From the NCBI RefSeq assembly GCF_000502835.1, contig NZ_AYVL01000010.1, positions 1 through 64,000 of the forward strand: 64,000 bases of DNA. Direction: 5' to 3'. This document shows positions 9,671-17,620 of the stretch, piece after piece; position 1 is the stretch's first letter, and each line of letters begins with the position of its first letter. The notes under the pieces were generated by a model, which was not told the origin of the DNA, did no database searches, and saw nothing but the letters and a program-made list of their open reading frames with translations. This DNA comes from Mesorhizobium sp. LSJC280B00. Its GTDB lineage: Bacteria > Pseudomonadota > Alphaproteobacteria > Rhizobiales > Rhizobiaceae. The translations under genes and the position numbers were made by a program.

Positions 9671-10294
9671 CTAAATGACGATCACCTTGGTGCCGATTGT
9701 GGCGCGGTCATAGAGATCGATGATGTCCTGGTTCATGAGGCGAATGCAGCCCGCAGACACGGCTTTGCCGATGGACCACCATTCGGGGCTACCGTGCAGG
9801 CGATATCCAGTGTCACCCTTCTCGTTGAAAAGATAAAGCGCCCGCGCACCGAGCGGGTTCACGAGTCCGCCCTCCATATGGGCCGGTATGATGCGGCCTC
9901 GCTTCTGCTCGCGTACAATCATGGCGGACGGCGCGCTCCAATCCGGCCATTCGCGCTTCCTCGCAACGTGAGCAGTGCCATGCCACTCGAAGCCCGCCTT
10001 GCCGACGCCGATGCCGTAGCGCAGTGCCTGACCGTCTCCTAACACGTAGTAGAGGAACTTCGCTCCTGTATCGACAATGATGGTGCCCGGCGCCTCTTCA
10101 GTCGCATAAGGCACTGTCTGCCGACGGAACTTTTGGTCAACCTTGTAGATCGGAACCGGCGGAACGCGAAAACCGGCGTCGGTGAGGCCGCCATAGGCCG
10201 AGGGGAAAGTCTTTAATGCGCCGCCGGTGGTGCAGCCGAAGAATGCGGCCATCCCAGCAAGTACCAGCCCGATTAGGATCGATCTCACGCGCAT
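9671..10294 (-). CDS. L,D-transpeptidase (YkuD domain) lipoprotein
   Basis: This cell-envelope enzyme is predicted to form 3-3 peptidoglycan cross-links or attach proteins to peptidoglycan. The 207-aa product has a lipoprotein signal ending near FFGC (C21), then a YkuD catalytic domain with the HGSPEWW motif (H167) and SAGCIRL (S180, catalytic C183, R185). Rhizobia have many such paralogues. It stands alone, and nothing else recognisable lies in the 254 bp upstream before the LacI gene. Confidence 0.9.
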   Translation of the reverse strand: MRVRSILIGLVLAGMAAFFGCTTGGALKTFPSAYGGLTDAGFRVPPVPIYKVDQKFRRQTVPYATEEAPGTIIVDTGAKFLYYVLGDGQALRYGIGVGKAGFEWHGTAHVARKREWPDWSAPSAMIVREQKRGRIIPAHMEGGLVNPLGARALYLFNEKGDTGYRLHGSPEWWSIGKAVSAGCIRLMNQDIIDLYDRATIGTKVIVI

Positions 10295-10548
10295 GACTCA
10301 AGCCGGCGCCCGTGTGGGCGATCAGCCGCATCTCGTCATATTCCTAAACCGACATGCTTCGATTGCCAAGATTTTCCTGACTGTCGGCTGGCTGATTGTT
10401 GGCCACTTGGCTCGATCGGCGCCGCGTCCTTCAATTGCTCGGTTTTCGAAAGACGAACGCCCGTAGTGGCTGCGAAGGCCCGGGGTCGGCAGGACAGAGG
10501 GAGCGCTGTCCGTCCGGCATTGCAAAGTTTCTGAACAGAGCCCAAGCG

Positions 10549-11616
10549 CTACGCGCTGACGCTCTGCGCGATCGCACCTGGCGGACGGCATGAATTGCGG
10601 ATCATCAAGCGTCCCTTGAGCGTCAGTTTGCGCGGCGGCGCATCCCTGTTTCCGGCGAGCCGGTCGAGCAGCAGATTGGCCGCCTGTTCGCCAATCGCCT
10701 GCACCGGCTGGGCGACCGTGGTCAATTGCGGCCGGAACACATCCGACCACGGAAAATCGTCGAAGCAGGCGACCGAAATATCCTCCGGACAGGACAGGCC
10801 GATATCGCGAATGGCCTTCATGGTGCCGATCACCATCGGGTTGTTGGCCGAAAAGATGGCGCTCGGCCGGTCGTGCAGCGAAAGCAGCTGCATGGTTGCG
10901 TTGTAGCCATCGACTTCGTGGAAGTTGCCGAAGCGGACGAGTTCGGTCTCGGCCGGCAGGCCGGCGGCCTGGAGGGCCTCGCGGTATCCCGCCATGCGGT
11001 CATGCATCGGCGAGATATCGAACGAGCCGGAGATGTAGCCGATGCGCCGATGGCCGAGATCGATCAGGTAAGTGATGGCGTCGAACACCGCGCGCTGATT
11101 GTCGAGAACGACGGCATCGGTGTCGACACCCTGGCAAACACGGTCGAGCAGCACGACCGGCACATTGGCGTCGTCGACAATCCGTTTGAGGATCGCGCCG
11201 TCACCGACACGCGCGACGATCAGTCCGTCGACCATGCGGTCGAGCAGCAGCCTGATCTGGTCGTCCTGCGTGTTCAGGTGCTCGTCGGTGCAGCACAGCA
11301 TGACGGCGTAGCCGGCCCTGTCGAAAGCCTGCTGGATGACCGAAACGACGTCGGTAAAGAACGGATTGGTGATGTGTGGGACGGTGAGCCCGATGGTGCG
11401 TGTGGTGCCCATCTTCAGGCTGCGGGCAATGGCGTTGCGCTTGTAGCCGATGTCGCGGATCGCCTGTTCGATGCGCTGGCTGAGCTCGGGGCTGACGGTC
11501 GCGGTGCCGTTGATCAGCGCCGATACGGTGGCCACGGAAACACGCGCGGCCTCGGCCACATGAAGCATAGTCGGAGCAGTGAATTTGCGCTGCTTTTTTC
11601 GTCCTGACGCTGTCAT
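10549..11616 (-). CDS. LacI-family transcriptional regulator
   Basis: This is a sugar-responsive DNA-binding repressor (355 aa). It has an N-terminal LacI helix-turn-helix and hinge (about residues 16-70, MLHVAEAARVSVATVSALIN) and a periplasmic-binding-protein-like effector domain. It is divergent from a ribose-type ABC operon and is very likely its local regulator. A GAAACGTTTC palindrome lies 4 bp upstream of its ATG and a one-mismatch copy lies inside the operon promoter, which suggests both autoregulation and operon control. Confidence 0.92.
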   Translation of the reverse strand: MTASGRKKQRKFTAPTMLHVAEAARVSVATVSALINGTATVSPELSQRIEQAIRDIGYKRNAIARSLKMGTTRTIGLTVPHITNPFFTDVVSVIQQAFDRAGYAVMLCCTDEHLNTQDDQIRLLLDRMVDGLIVARVGDGAILKRIVDDANVPVVLLDRVCQGVDTDAVVLDNQRAVFDAITYLIDLGHRRIGYISGSFDISPMHDRMAGYREALQAAGLPAETELVRFGNFHEVDGYNATMQLLSLHDRPSAIFSANNPMVIGTMKAIRDIGLSCPEDISVACFDDFPWSDVFRPQLTTVAQPVQAIGEQAANLLLDRLAGNRDAPPRKLTLKGRLMIRNSCRPPGAIAQSVSA

Positions 11617-11620
11617 TTTC

Positions 11621-11630
11621 GAAACGTTTC
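11621..11630. promoter_or_regulatory. Candidate LacI operator near the lacI-type gene start
   Basis: The perfect 10-bp palindrome GAAACGTTTC matches the usual LacI/GalR-family CG-centred operator core. It lies 4 bp upstream of the regulator's ATG, where binding would block transcription or early elongation of the gene. Confidence 0.65.
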
Positions 11631-11715
11631 ACCACTCCACGGTAGCAATACGTACGGAATCTTATGATTTTGCGCAAGAATTGAAATGGAACAATCTCAG
11701 GCTCCAGATATTGCC

Positions 11716-11744
11716 TTGACATGATCGAAACGTTTAGATTAGCG
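11716..11744 (+). promoter_or_regulatory. Candidate promoter of the sugar ABC operon with operator in the spacer
   Basis: TTGACA (11716-11721) is separated by 17 bp from a weak -10 (TTAGCG, 11739-11744). GAAACGTTTA (11727-11736), one base from the palindrome at 11621, fills the spacer. Repressor bound there would exclude RNA polymerase. Confidence 0.55.
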
Positions 11745-11785
11745 TTTGAGGTGTTCGGTGACGACGGAGGGAGGCCGTCCTTGTC

Positions 11786-13369
11786 ATGCAGCACGGCAAT
11801 TCCATCCCTGCGCAAGGCGTTATGGCGGACGGCTCGGCTGTCGTACTGAGCGCCGAGCACATCTCCAAGTCCTTCGGCGGTATCGCCGCGCTTGTCGATG
11901 TCGGCTTCGAACTGCGGCGCGGCGAGGTCCATGCGCTGATGGGCGAGAACGGCGCCGGCAAGTCGACGCTGATGAAGATCCTGTCCGGCGTCTACACGGA
12001 TTATAACGGAACGGTCAGTATCGATGGCCACCCGGTGCGCTTTACCGGCGTCCGCGAAGCCGAGCGCGCCGGCATCGCCATCATCCACCAGGAGCTGAAC
12101 CTCGTCCCCGAACTCAGCGTCGCCGACAACATTTTTCTCGGCCGCGAGAAGCTGATCGCCGGACTGATCGTCGACCGCAAGGCGAGCAGCCGCGCCGCCG
12201 GAACGCTCTTGCAAAGGCTCGGCATCCAGCTCGACCCGGATGCGCGCGTCGGTGCCTTGCGCGTCGGCGAACAGCAGCTGGTCGAGATCGCCAAGGCGCT
12301 GTCGATGTCGGCGCGCATTCTGATCATGGACGAGCCGACCTCGGCGCTTTCGCCGGCCGAATGCCAGCGGCTGTTCCGCATCATCCGCCAGCTCGCCGAC
12401 AGCGGCGTGGCGATCGTCTACATTTCGCACCGCATCGACGAGGTTATGCATCTGGCCAGCCGCGTCACCGTGTTTCGCGATGGACGCCACGTCCTGACGC
12501 AGGCGATGGACAAGCTCGACGAAGACGCCATAATTTCGGCGATGGTCGGGCGAAACCTGCTTGCTTCCTCCCAGGAACACCGCATTCCCGGTGGCAACAC
12601 CGTCCTTTCCGTAAGCGAGCTGTCGCTGTCGAAGCCCAATCGCCATGGCTGGCGCACCGTGCTCGACGGCGTCAGCTTCGATCTTGCCGCCGGAGAAATT
12701 CTCGGTATCGGCGGATTGCTGGGCTCGGGCCGTACCGAAATCCTGGAAACCATCTTCGGGTCCAGCGGCGGCCGTGCCGGCGGTGAGATCTGGCTCGATG
12801 GCGAGGCAGTAGAAATCCGTTCGCCGCGCGACGCACGCCGGCTCGGCATCGCCCTGGTCACCGAAGACCGCAAGACGCAAGGCCTGCACCTCGAGGCCTC
12901 GATCACCGACAATGTCGCACTGCCGCTGGTCGGCGCGCTGGCGCGGTTCGGCCTGCGCTCGCTGGCCGGCGAGCAAGGGCTGGCACGGGACGCCGTCAAG
13001 GCGCTCGGAATTCGCTGCGAGACCGTCGAGCAGCCGGCCGGCACGCTGTCCGGCGGCAACCAGCAGAAGGTCGTCATCGGTAAATGGCTGGCGACGAGGC
13101 CGCGGGTGCTGCTGCTCGACGAGCCGACGCGCGGCATCGATGTCGGTGCCAAGCGGGAAATCTACGATCTCATCTTCAAGCTGGCGCGAGACGGGCTGGC
13201 AATCGCCGTCATCAGCTCGGAATTGCCGGAGCTGCTGCATCTTTCCGACCGTATCCTGGTCATGGCCGACGGCCGCCAGACGGGAATCCTGTCCCGCGCG
13301 CAAGCCAGCGAGGAGGCCATCATGCGGCTTGCGGCGCCGCGACGGACGATGACGAGGCCTGCCGCATGA
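11786..13369 (+). CDS. Sugar ABC transporter ATP-binding protein (RbsA/MglA type)
   Basis: This 527-aa double ATPase energises a CUT2-type monosaccharide importer. The first nucleotide-binding domain has Walker A GENGAGKS (residues 53-60) and Walker B ILIMDEPTSAL. The second has the degenerate Walker A usual in this family (GLLGSGRTE), a clear LSGGNQQK signature and LLLDEPTRGIDVG. ATG 11786 follows a GGAGGGAGG ribosome site; ATG 11822 is an alternative. Its stop overlaps the permease start by 4 bp (ATGA). The ligand cannot be inferred. Confidence 0.92.
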   Translation: MQHGNSIPAQGVMADGSAVVLSAEHISKSFGGIAALVDVGFELRRGEVHALMGENGAGKSTLMKILSGVYTDYNGTVSIDGHPVRFTGVREAERAGIAIIHQELNLVPELSVADNIFLGREKLIAGLIVDRKASSRAAGTLLQRLGIQLDPDARVGALRVGEQQLVEIAKALSMSARILIMDEPTSALSPAECQRLFRIIRQLADSGVAIVYISHRIDEVMHLASRVTVFRDGRHVLTQAMDKLDEDAIISAMVGRNLLASSQEHRIPGGNTVLSVSELSLSKPNRHGWRTVLDGVSFDLAAGEILGIGGLLGSGRTEILETIFGSSGGRAGGEIWLDGEAVEIRSPRDARRLGIALVTEDRKTQGLHLEASITDNVALPLVGALARFGLRSLAGEQGLARDAVKALGIRCETVEQPAGTLSGGNQQKVVIGKWLATRPRVLLLDEPTRGIDVGAKREIYDLIFKLARDGLAIAVISSELPELLHLSDRILVMADGRQTGILSRAQASEEAIMRLAAPRRTMTRPAA

Positions 13370-14679
13370 GCATTTTGCATATCCTGTCCCGGACGAAGCT
13401 CTATTGGGGCCTGATCGCCATCTTCCTGATCGGCGTGCTCGGCTCGCCGATCAGCTCCAAGGGCAACAACATCTTCCTGTCCTACGGCAACCTGCTCGAT
13501 GTGCTGCGCCAGGTGTCGACCACCGGGCTGATTGCCACCGGCATGACTGCGGTGATCATCACCGGCGGTATCGACCTTTCCGTCGGCTCGCTGATGGCTA
13601 TCTGCACGGTCGTCTGTGCCATGCTGCTGACGGTCCCCGGCGTGACGCCGGCGGTGGTGCTGGGGGTGCCGACAGTTGCCCTGGCAGCCCTTTGCCTCGG
13701 CATTCTCGTCACTCGTTTCATCCTGCTGAACATCGAAAAATCCCGCGCCGGCGCGCAGGCCACGCACGACATCAGGTTGGACAGCGTTCGCGGGCTGGTG
13801 ACGCCCGGCATTGTCGGGGTGATCCTGTGCAGTCTGGTGCTGTGGTTCCTGCTGCCGCAGGTGGGCTCAAAATTCGGCGTGCTCGGCGTGCTGCTGGTGG
13901 CGCCTTGCGTCGGCCTGCTGTTCGGCGCGCTCAACGGCTTCATCATCGTCGCCGGGCGGCTGCAGCCCTTCATCGTGACGCTGGCGATGATGGTCACTGC
14001 GCTCGGCATCGCCCGGCTGACAGCCGGCCAGAACAATGCGGTGCTGCCGGTCTACACCGGCTCGAATGCCACCGCCGATTTCGAAATGCTGCGCTCTCTG
14101 GTATTCGGCGTGATCCCGATGCCGGGCCTGTTCTTCCTCGGCGCCATCCTGATCTACGGCGCCGTGCTGCGCTTCACCCCGTTCGGCCGCTATGTCTATG
14201 CGATCGGCGGCAATGAGGAGGCGGCGCGGCTGTCGGGCATCGCCGCAGGCCGCGTGAAGATCGCCACCTATGCCGTGTCAGGGCTGCTGGCCGGCATCGC
14301 GGCGGTGCTCTATGTCGCGCAGTACCGGCAAGGCAAGCCGGACGCCGGCGCCGGGCTGGAGCTCGACGCCATTGCCGCCGTGGTCATCGGCGGCACCAGC
14401 CTGATGGGCGGACGCGGCAGCCTCACCGGGACGTTCTGCGGCGTGCTGATCTTCGGGCTGCTCTCCAACATCCTGCAACTGCACAACATCAATTCGAACC
14501 TTCAGCTGGTGCTGAAGGGGATGATCATCATCGGTACCGTGCTCGTACAGGAGCGCAGTGCCGGTGATCTTCTCTTCTATCTGCGACTGCCCGGCGGGCA
14601 AGCGCACAAGGAAACGGCCGCGGCAAAGCGGCCGTCGCAAGAGACCGCGTCTCTGAATATTGGAGGAAACAAGAAATGA
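13366..14679 (+). CDS. Sugar ABC transporter permease (RbsC-like, with an insertion)
   Basis: This inner-membrane CUT2 permease of 437 aa translocates the sugar delivered by the downstream binding protein. The conserved ITGGIDLSVGS segment, the NGFIIV...QPFIVTLAMM block and the GGTSLMGGRG motif identify the family. Compared with RbsC (about 320 aa) it has an extra stretch around residues 90-160 containing additional hydrophobic segments and a charged loop, plus a hydrophilic C-terminal tail. It is translationally coupled on both sides by ATGA overlaps. Confidence 0.9.
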   Translation: MSILHILSRTKLYWGLIAIFLIGVLGSPISSKGNNIFLSYGNLLDVLRQVSTTGLIATGMTAVIITGGIDLSVGSLMAICTVVCAMLLTVPGVTPAVVLGVPTVALAALCLGILVTRFILLNIEKSRAGAQATHDIRLDSVRGLVTPGIVGVILCSLVLWFLLPQVGSKFGVLGVLLVAPCVGLLFGALNGFIIVAGRLQPFIVTLAMMVTALGIARLTAGQNNAVLPVYTGSNATADFEMLRSLVFGVIPMPGLFFLGAILIYGAVLRFTPFGRYVYAIGGNEEAARLSGIAAGRVKIATYAVSGLLAGIAAVLYVAQYRQGKPDAGAGLELDAIAAVVIGGTSLMGGRGSLTGTFCGVLIFGLLSNILQLHNINSNLQLVLKGMIIIGTVLVQERSAGDLLFYLRLPGGQAHKETAAAKRPSQETASLNIGGNKK

Positions 14680-15641
14680 AACGACGTGAATTGTTGAAGC
14701 TCGCCGGGCTGACAGCGGCACTCCTGACCACGACCGCCATGCTTGCCGGCGGCGCCCATGCGCAGGACAAGAAGTGGAAGATCGGCTTCTCGCAGGTGAC
14801 GACCATCGAACCCTGGCGCGCCCAGTTCAACAAGGACATCCTGGCCGAAGCGGCCAAGCATCCGGAACTCGAGCTGATCATCACCGACGGCGAGGACAAG
14901 ACCGAGAAGCAGGTCGCCGATGTCGAAAACCTTATCCGTCAGGAGGTCGATGCGCTCTTGGTATCACCGAAAGAATCCGCCGGCCTGACCGGTGTCGTGC
15001 AGCAGGCGATCGATGCCAAGATCCCGGTCTTCGTGCTCGACCGCAACGTCGAAACCAACGACTACACGCAGTTCGTCGGCGGCGACAACAAGCTGATCGG
15101 CCGGGCTGCCGGTGAATATGCCGTCGAGCTGCTTGGCGGCAAGGGCAAGGCCGCCGGCAACGTCGTCGAGATCTGGGGCGGCATGGGCACCCAGCCGGCA
15201 CACGACCGCCATGACGGCTTCCATGAATTCACCGATAAGGAGCCAGGCATAAAATACCTGCTCGACCAGCAGTCGGGCGACTGGAAGCAGGACCAGGCCT
15301 ACAACATCATGGCGACGGCGTTGCGCAACAACGAGAAAATCGATCTTGTCTACGGCCACAATGATCCGATGGCCTATGGCGCCTATCTTGCCGCCAAGGA
15401 CGTCGGACGTGAGAAGGACATCAAGTTCATCGGCATCGACGGCCTGCCCAATGAAGGCGTGCAGCTGGTCGCCAATGGCGAGCTGACGGCGACGTTCACT
15501 TATGTGACGCCGGGCGCCGAAGGGCTGCGGCAGGCGATCAAGTTCCTGAACGGGGAGAAGGTGGAAAAGACCATCACCCTGCCGACGCAGAAGATCACCA
15601 AGGAAAATGCCGCCCAGATCCTGAAGGACAACGGCCTCTGA
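14676..15641 (+). CDS. Sugar ABC transporter periplasmic binding protein
   Basis: This 321-aa periplasmic-binding-protein fold (Peripla_BP_4) has a signal peptide running to about residue 30 (GGAHAQ). Mature segments such as KIGFSQVTTIEPWRAQFN and GIDGLPNEG are typical of ribose/galactose-type receptors. It overlaps the permease by 4 bp and is the last gene of the operon, followed 10 bp later by a 13-bp terminator hairpin. Ligand unknown; a pentose or similar monosaccharide is likely from the family. Confidence 0.9.
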   Translation: MKRRELLKLAGLTAALLTTTAMLAGGAHAQDKKWKIGFSQVTTIEPWRAQFNKDILAEAAKHPELELIITDGEDKTEKQVADVENLIRQEVDALLVSPKESAGLTGVVQQAIDAKIPVFVLDRNVETNDYTQFVGGDNKLIGRAAGEYAVELLGGKGKAAGNVVEIWGGMGTQPAHDRHDGFHEFTDKEPGIKYLLDQQSGDWKQDQAYNIMATALRNNEKIDLVYGHNDPMAYGAYLAAKDVGREKDIKFIGIDGLPNEGVQLVANGELTATFTYVTPGAEGLRQAIKFLNGEKVEKTITLPTQKITKENAAQILKDNGL

Positions 15642-15650
15642 GACGAGGCT

Positions 15651-15681
15651 TTCCTGCCGGGCGTTCAGCGCCCGGCAGGAA
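15651..15681. terminator. Terminator hairpin between sugar operon and MarR gene
   Basis: A perfect 13-bp stem (15651-15663 with 15669-15681) has a TTCAG loop. It lies between two converging genes and could end transcription from both sides. On the minus strand it is followed by few T residues. Confidence 0.7.
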
Positions 15682-15709
15682 CAACAACCAAACGCCGGCA
15701 GGCAGCAGA

Positions 15710-16171
15710 TTAAGCCAGCTTGGCCAGCAGCTTCATGAAAATGGCCGCTTCCTTGGCGGAAAGCGGCGCCAGCGTTTCCTGCGTAATCTCACGGGCAAGC
15801 GGAATCAGCCGCTCGATCGCGTCGCGCCCCTCGGCGGTCAGATTGACCAGCAGGCGCCGTTTGTCGATTTCGTGTTTGCTAAGTTCGACAAAGCCACGCG
15901 CTTTCAGCCGGTCGATGACGCCCTTCACGGTGGCCGCATCCATGGCGATCAGGCTGCCAAGCTGGTTCTGCGAGGTCTCGCCGACGTCGCGCAATTTGGC
16001 CAAAGCTGCAAATTGCGGCGGCGTCAGATCGGCGATGTGTGCGGCGAAGATCGAGACATGGCGCTGATGCGCCTTGCGCAGGATGAAGCCGACCTGCTCC
16101 TGCAAGCGATAGTCGTTTTCGTCAGGCTCCTCGGCCTCGACCAGCTCGAGCAGATTGTCCTCGGCGCTCAC
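15710..16171 (-). CDS. MarR-family transcriptional regulator
   Basis: This dimeric winged-helix repressor (about 153 aa) has a recognition helix region around TSQNQLGSLIAMDAATVKGV and a wing with DKRRLLVNLT. It is the last gene of the heteroaromatic operon. The GTG at 16171 overlaps the upstream stop as GTGA, arguing for translational coupling; an ATG at 16186 is the alternative start. MarR proteins in such operons usually sense an aromatic pathway compound. A candidate site overlaps the operon promoter near 22860. Confidence 0.88.
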   Translation of the reverse strand: MSAEDNLLELVEAEEPDENDYRLQEQVGFILRKAHQRHVSIFAAHIADLTPPQFAALAKLRDVGETSQNQLGSLIAMDAATVKGVIDRLKARGFVELSKHEIDKRRLLVNLTAEGRDAIERLIPLAREITQETLAPLSAKEAAIFMKLLAKLA

Positions 16172-16752
16172 CGCAGCCCATCCCATGCCTTAATGTCCTT
16201 GGCCGCCAGCCCACCCATGCGGTCGTGCACGCGCGGGCCGCAGGTCATGGCGAGGCAAAACAGGATCTCGTCGGGACGGGGGCCATCGCTAATGCCGATT
16301 TCCATGGCATCGAAATGGCTGCGCACATAGGCGGCGTTGATGTGGCCGAGCGGCACATCGAGCCGCGCGCCGAAGCCGCCGACCTTCTTCGCCGAGGGCA
16401 CGATCGCCTTGGCGTCGCCGAGCCGTTCGCGCATGGCATAGCCGCCCGGCACATGCCACAGCGCGCCATGCTCCAGCTCGCCCGCCATGCCGACGATGGC
16501 GCCCTTGCCGTAACCGTCGATCTGTTTGACGTCGCCGCCCAATGCGGCAATAAGCCTGTCGGAGAGCAGCAGCCCGAGCGGCTTCAAATCCTCCATGGCG
16601 CTCTGCAGTTCCTCGACGTAACGGCCGGCGAACGGGTTCTTGACCACAGCCATTGCCGCGGCACGGCGCCGCGGCACCTTCGCCACCGGCCCGCCTTCGT
16701 GAAAAATCTCTTCGGTCAGCACGGCGATCTTGCGGATCGGAAACTCAGGCAT
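16168..16752 (-). CDS. DUF1185 / 'amino acid synthesis' family protein
   Basis: This 194-aa protein belongs to PF06684. Published structures of the family show a variant of the Bacillus chorismate-mutase (YjgF-like) fold, but the activity is unproved. Here it sits between UPF0280 and MarR in an operon with a molybdenum hydroxylase and a 6-hydroxynicotinate reductase-like enzyme, so a role in ring catabolism is more likely than amino acid biosynthesis. ATG 16752 (MPEFPIRKI) is preferred over an upstream TTG and overlaps the UPF0280 stop by 8 bp. Confidence 0.82.
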   Translation of the reverse strand: MPEFPIRKIAVLTEEIFHEGGPVAKVPRRRAAAMAVVKNPFAGRYVEELQSAMEDLKPLGLLLSDRLIAALGGDVKQIDGYGKGAIVGMAGELEHGALWHVPGGYAMRERLGDAKAIVPSAKKVGGFGARLDVPLGHINAAYVRSHFDAMEIGISDGPRPDEILFCLAMTCGPRVHDRMGGLAAKDIKAWDGLR

Positions 16753-17620
16753 GAGCAATTTCCCTCTCTAAAACTTTATTGGCGAGCGCCATCGGACCTG
16801 CGATGCGCGCCTGACCGCCGAGGAAAAGCGCCGCGGCGGCAATCAGGCCGCGCCGCCGAAACTCCTCGGCAACGGCAAATCCGCCTTCCAGCGCAATAGC
16901 GATTTCAGCGGCGGAAAGCAGCCCCACGCCCTGCGTCACCAAACGGTCGCCGAGATCGCTGTCAGGTGCGAGATCGCGCGCCCGTACGCGCCTAACGGCC
17001 GGATGACCGGGCAGGTCGACGGCGTTGGCGATCAAGGTCGCGGCGGCATCGGCTTCAGCACCCGTTCGCGCCAGCACCGTGACCGCGTCGGCGATGCCCA
17101 GCGAAAAGGAGCGGCCGCGCCAGCCGCTTGTCGCGACACCGCGGATCCCGTCTTCGGGGCGGATCGTGAGACGATCTACCAACCCATGACCTGTCCCGGC
17201 AATGGCAAGCGTCATCGACTGCCCGTGGCCGAGATAGATCGCGCTGTCGCCGCCATTGTTGACATAGGCGCGCTCGAGCCGGCGGCCGGCAAGCAGCGCG
17301 CCAAGCACTTCGTCGGCTACCGAGCCGGCGACGGCCGCCATCGGTGTGATGAATTGTTTCGCTAGCGGAACGACCGCCGCTTCCATGCGGCGCGCCGTCG
17401 GGCCAGCGAAAGCACGTGGCCGCGAGGCGGCCGGGCGCCGCAGTTCGGGCAACTCTTCGACCAGTTCGGGCAGGATTGTCTGGAAGCGCGCCACTGCCTG
17501 ACGATATGCGGCGCTGCATTCACTCGCCTCGCCGAATGCCTCGACGATCAGGTCGATCGGCCCATGATTGAGGTGAAGCCTCCGGCCGTCCTCGAGCCAA
17601 TGCGCCTGCGGGCCGTTCAT
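16745..17620 (-). CDS. UPF0280 family protein (ApbE-like fold)
   Basis: This 291-aa protein of the UPF0280 family is distantly related to ApbE flavin transferases. The NNGGDSAIYLG stretch (residues 121-131) resembles the ApbE NxGGD motif. It overlaps the reductase gene by 4 bp and the DUF1185 gene by 8 bp, so it is tightly co-translated with them. ApbE enzymes attach FMN covalently to target proteins. Whether this relative modifies the neighbouring reductase is inference (see findings). Confidence 0.82.
   Translation of the reverse strand: MNGPQAHWLEDGRRLHLNHGPIDLIVEAFGEASECSAAYRQAVARFQTILPELVEELPELRRPAASRPRAFAGPTARRMEAAVVPLAKQFITPMAAVAGSVADEVLGALLAGRRLERAYVNNGGDSAIYLGHGQSMTLAIAGTGHGLVDRLTIRPEDGIRGVATSGWRGRSFSLGIADAVTVLARTGAEADAAATLIANAVDLPGHPAVRRVRARDLAPDSDLGDRLVTQGVGLLSAAEIAIALEGGFAVAEEFRRRGLIAAAALFLGGQARIAGPMALANKVLEREIAHA

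Noticed and set aside
11201..13303. 700-codon open frame antisense to the sugar ABC ATPase gene
   Set aside because: It reads antisense through a clear ABC ATPase and a LacI gene, has low-complexity Arg/Gln/Asp composition and no recognisable domain. It is a shadow caused by high GC content.
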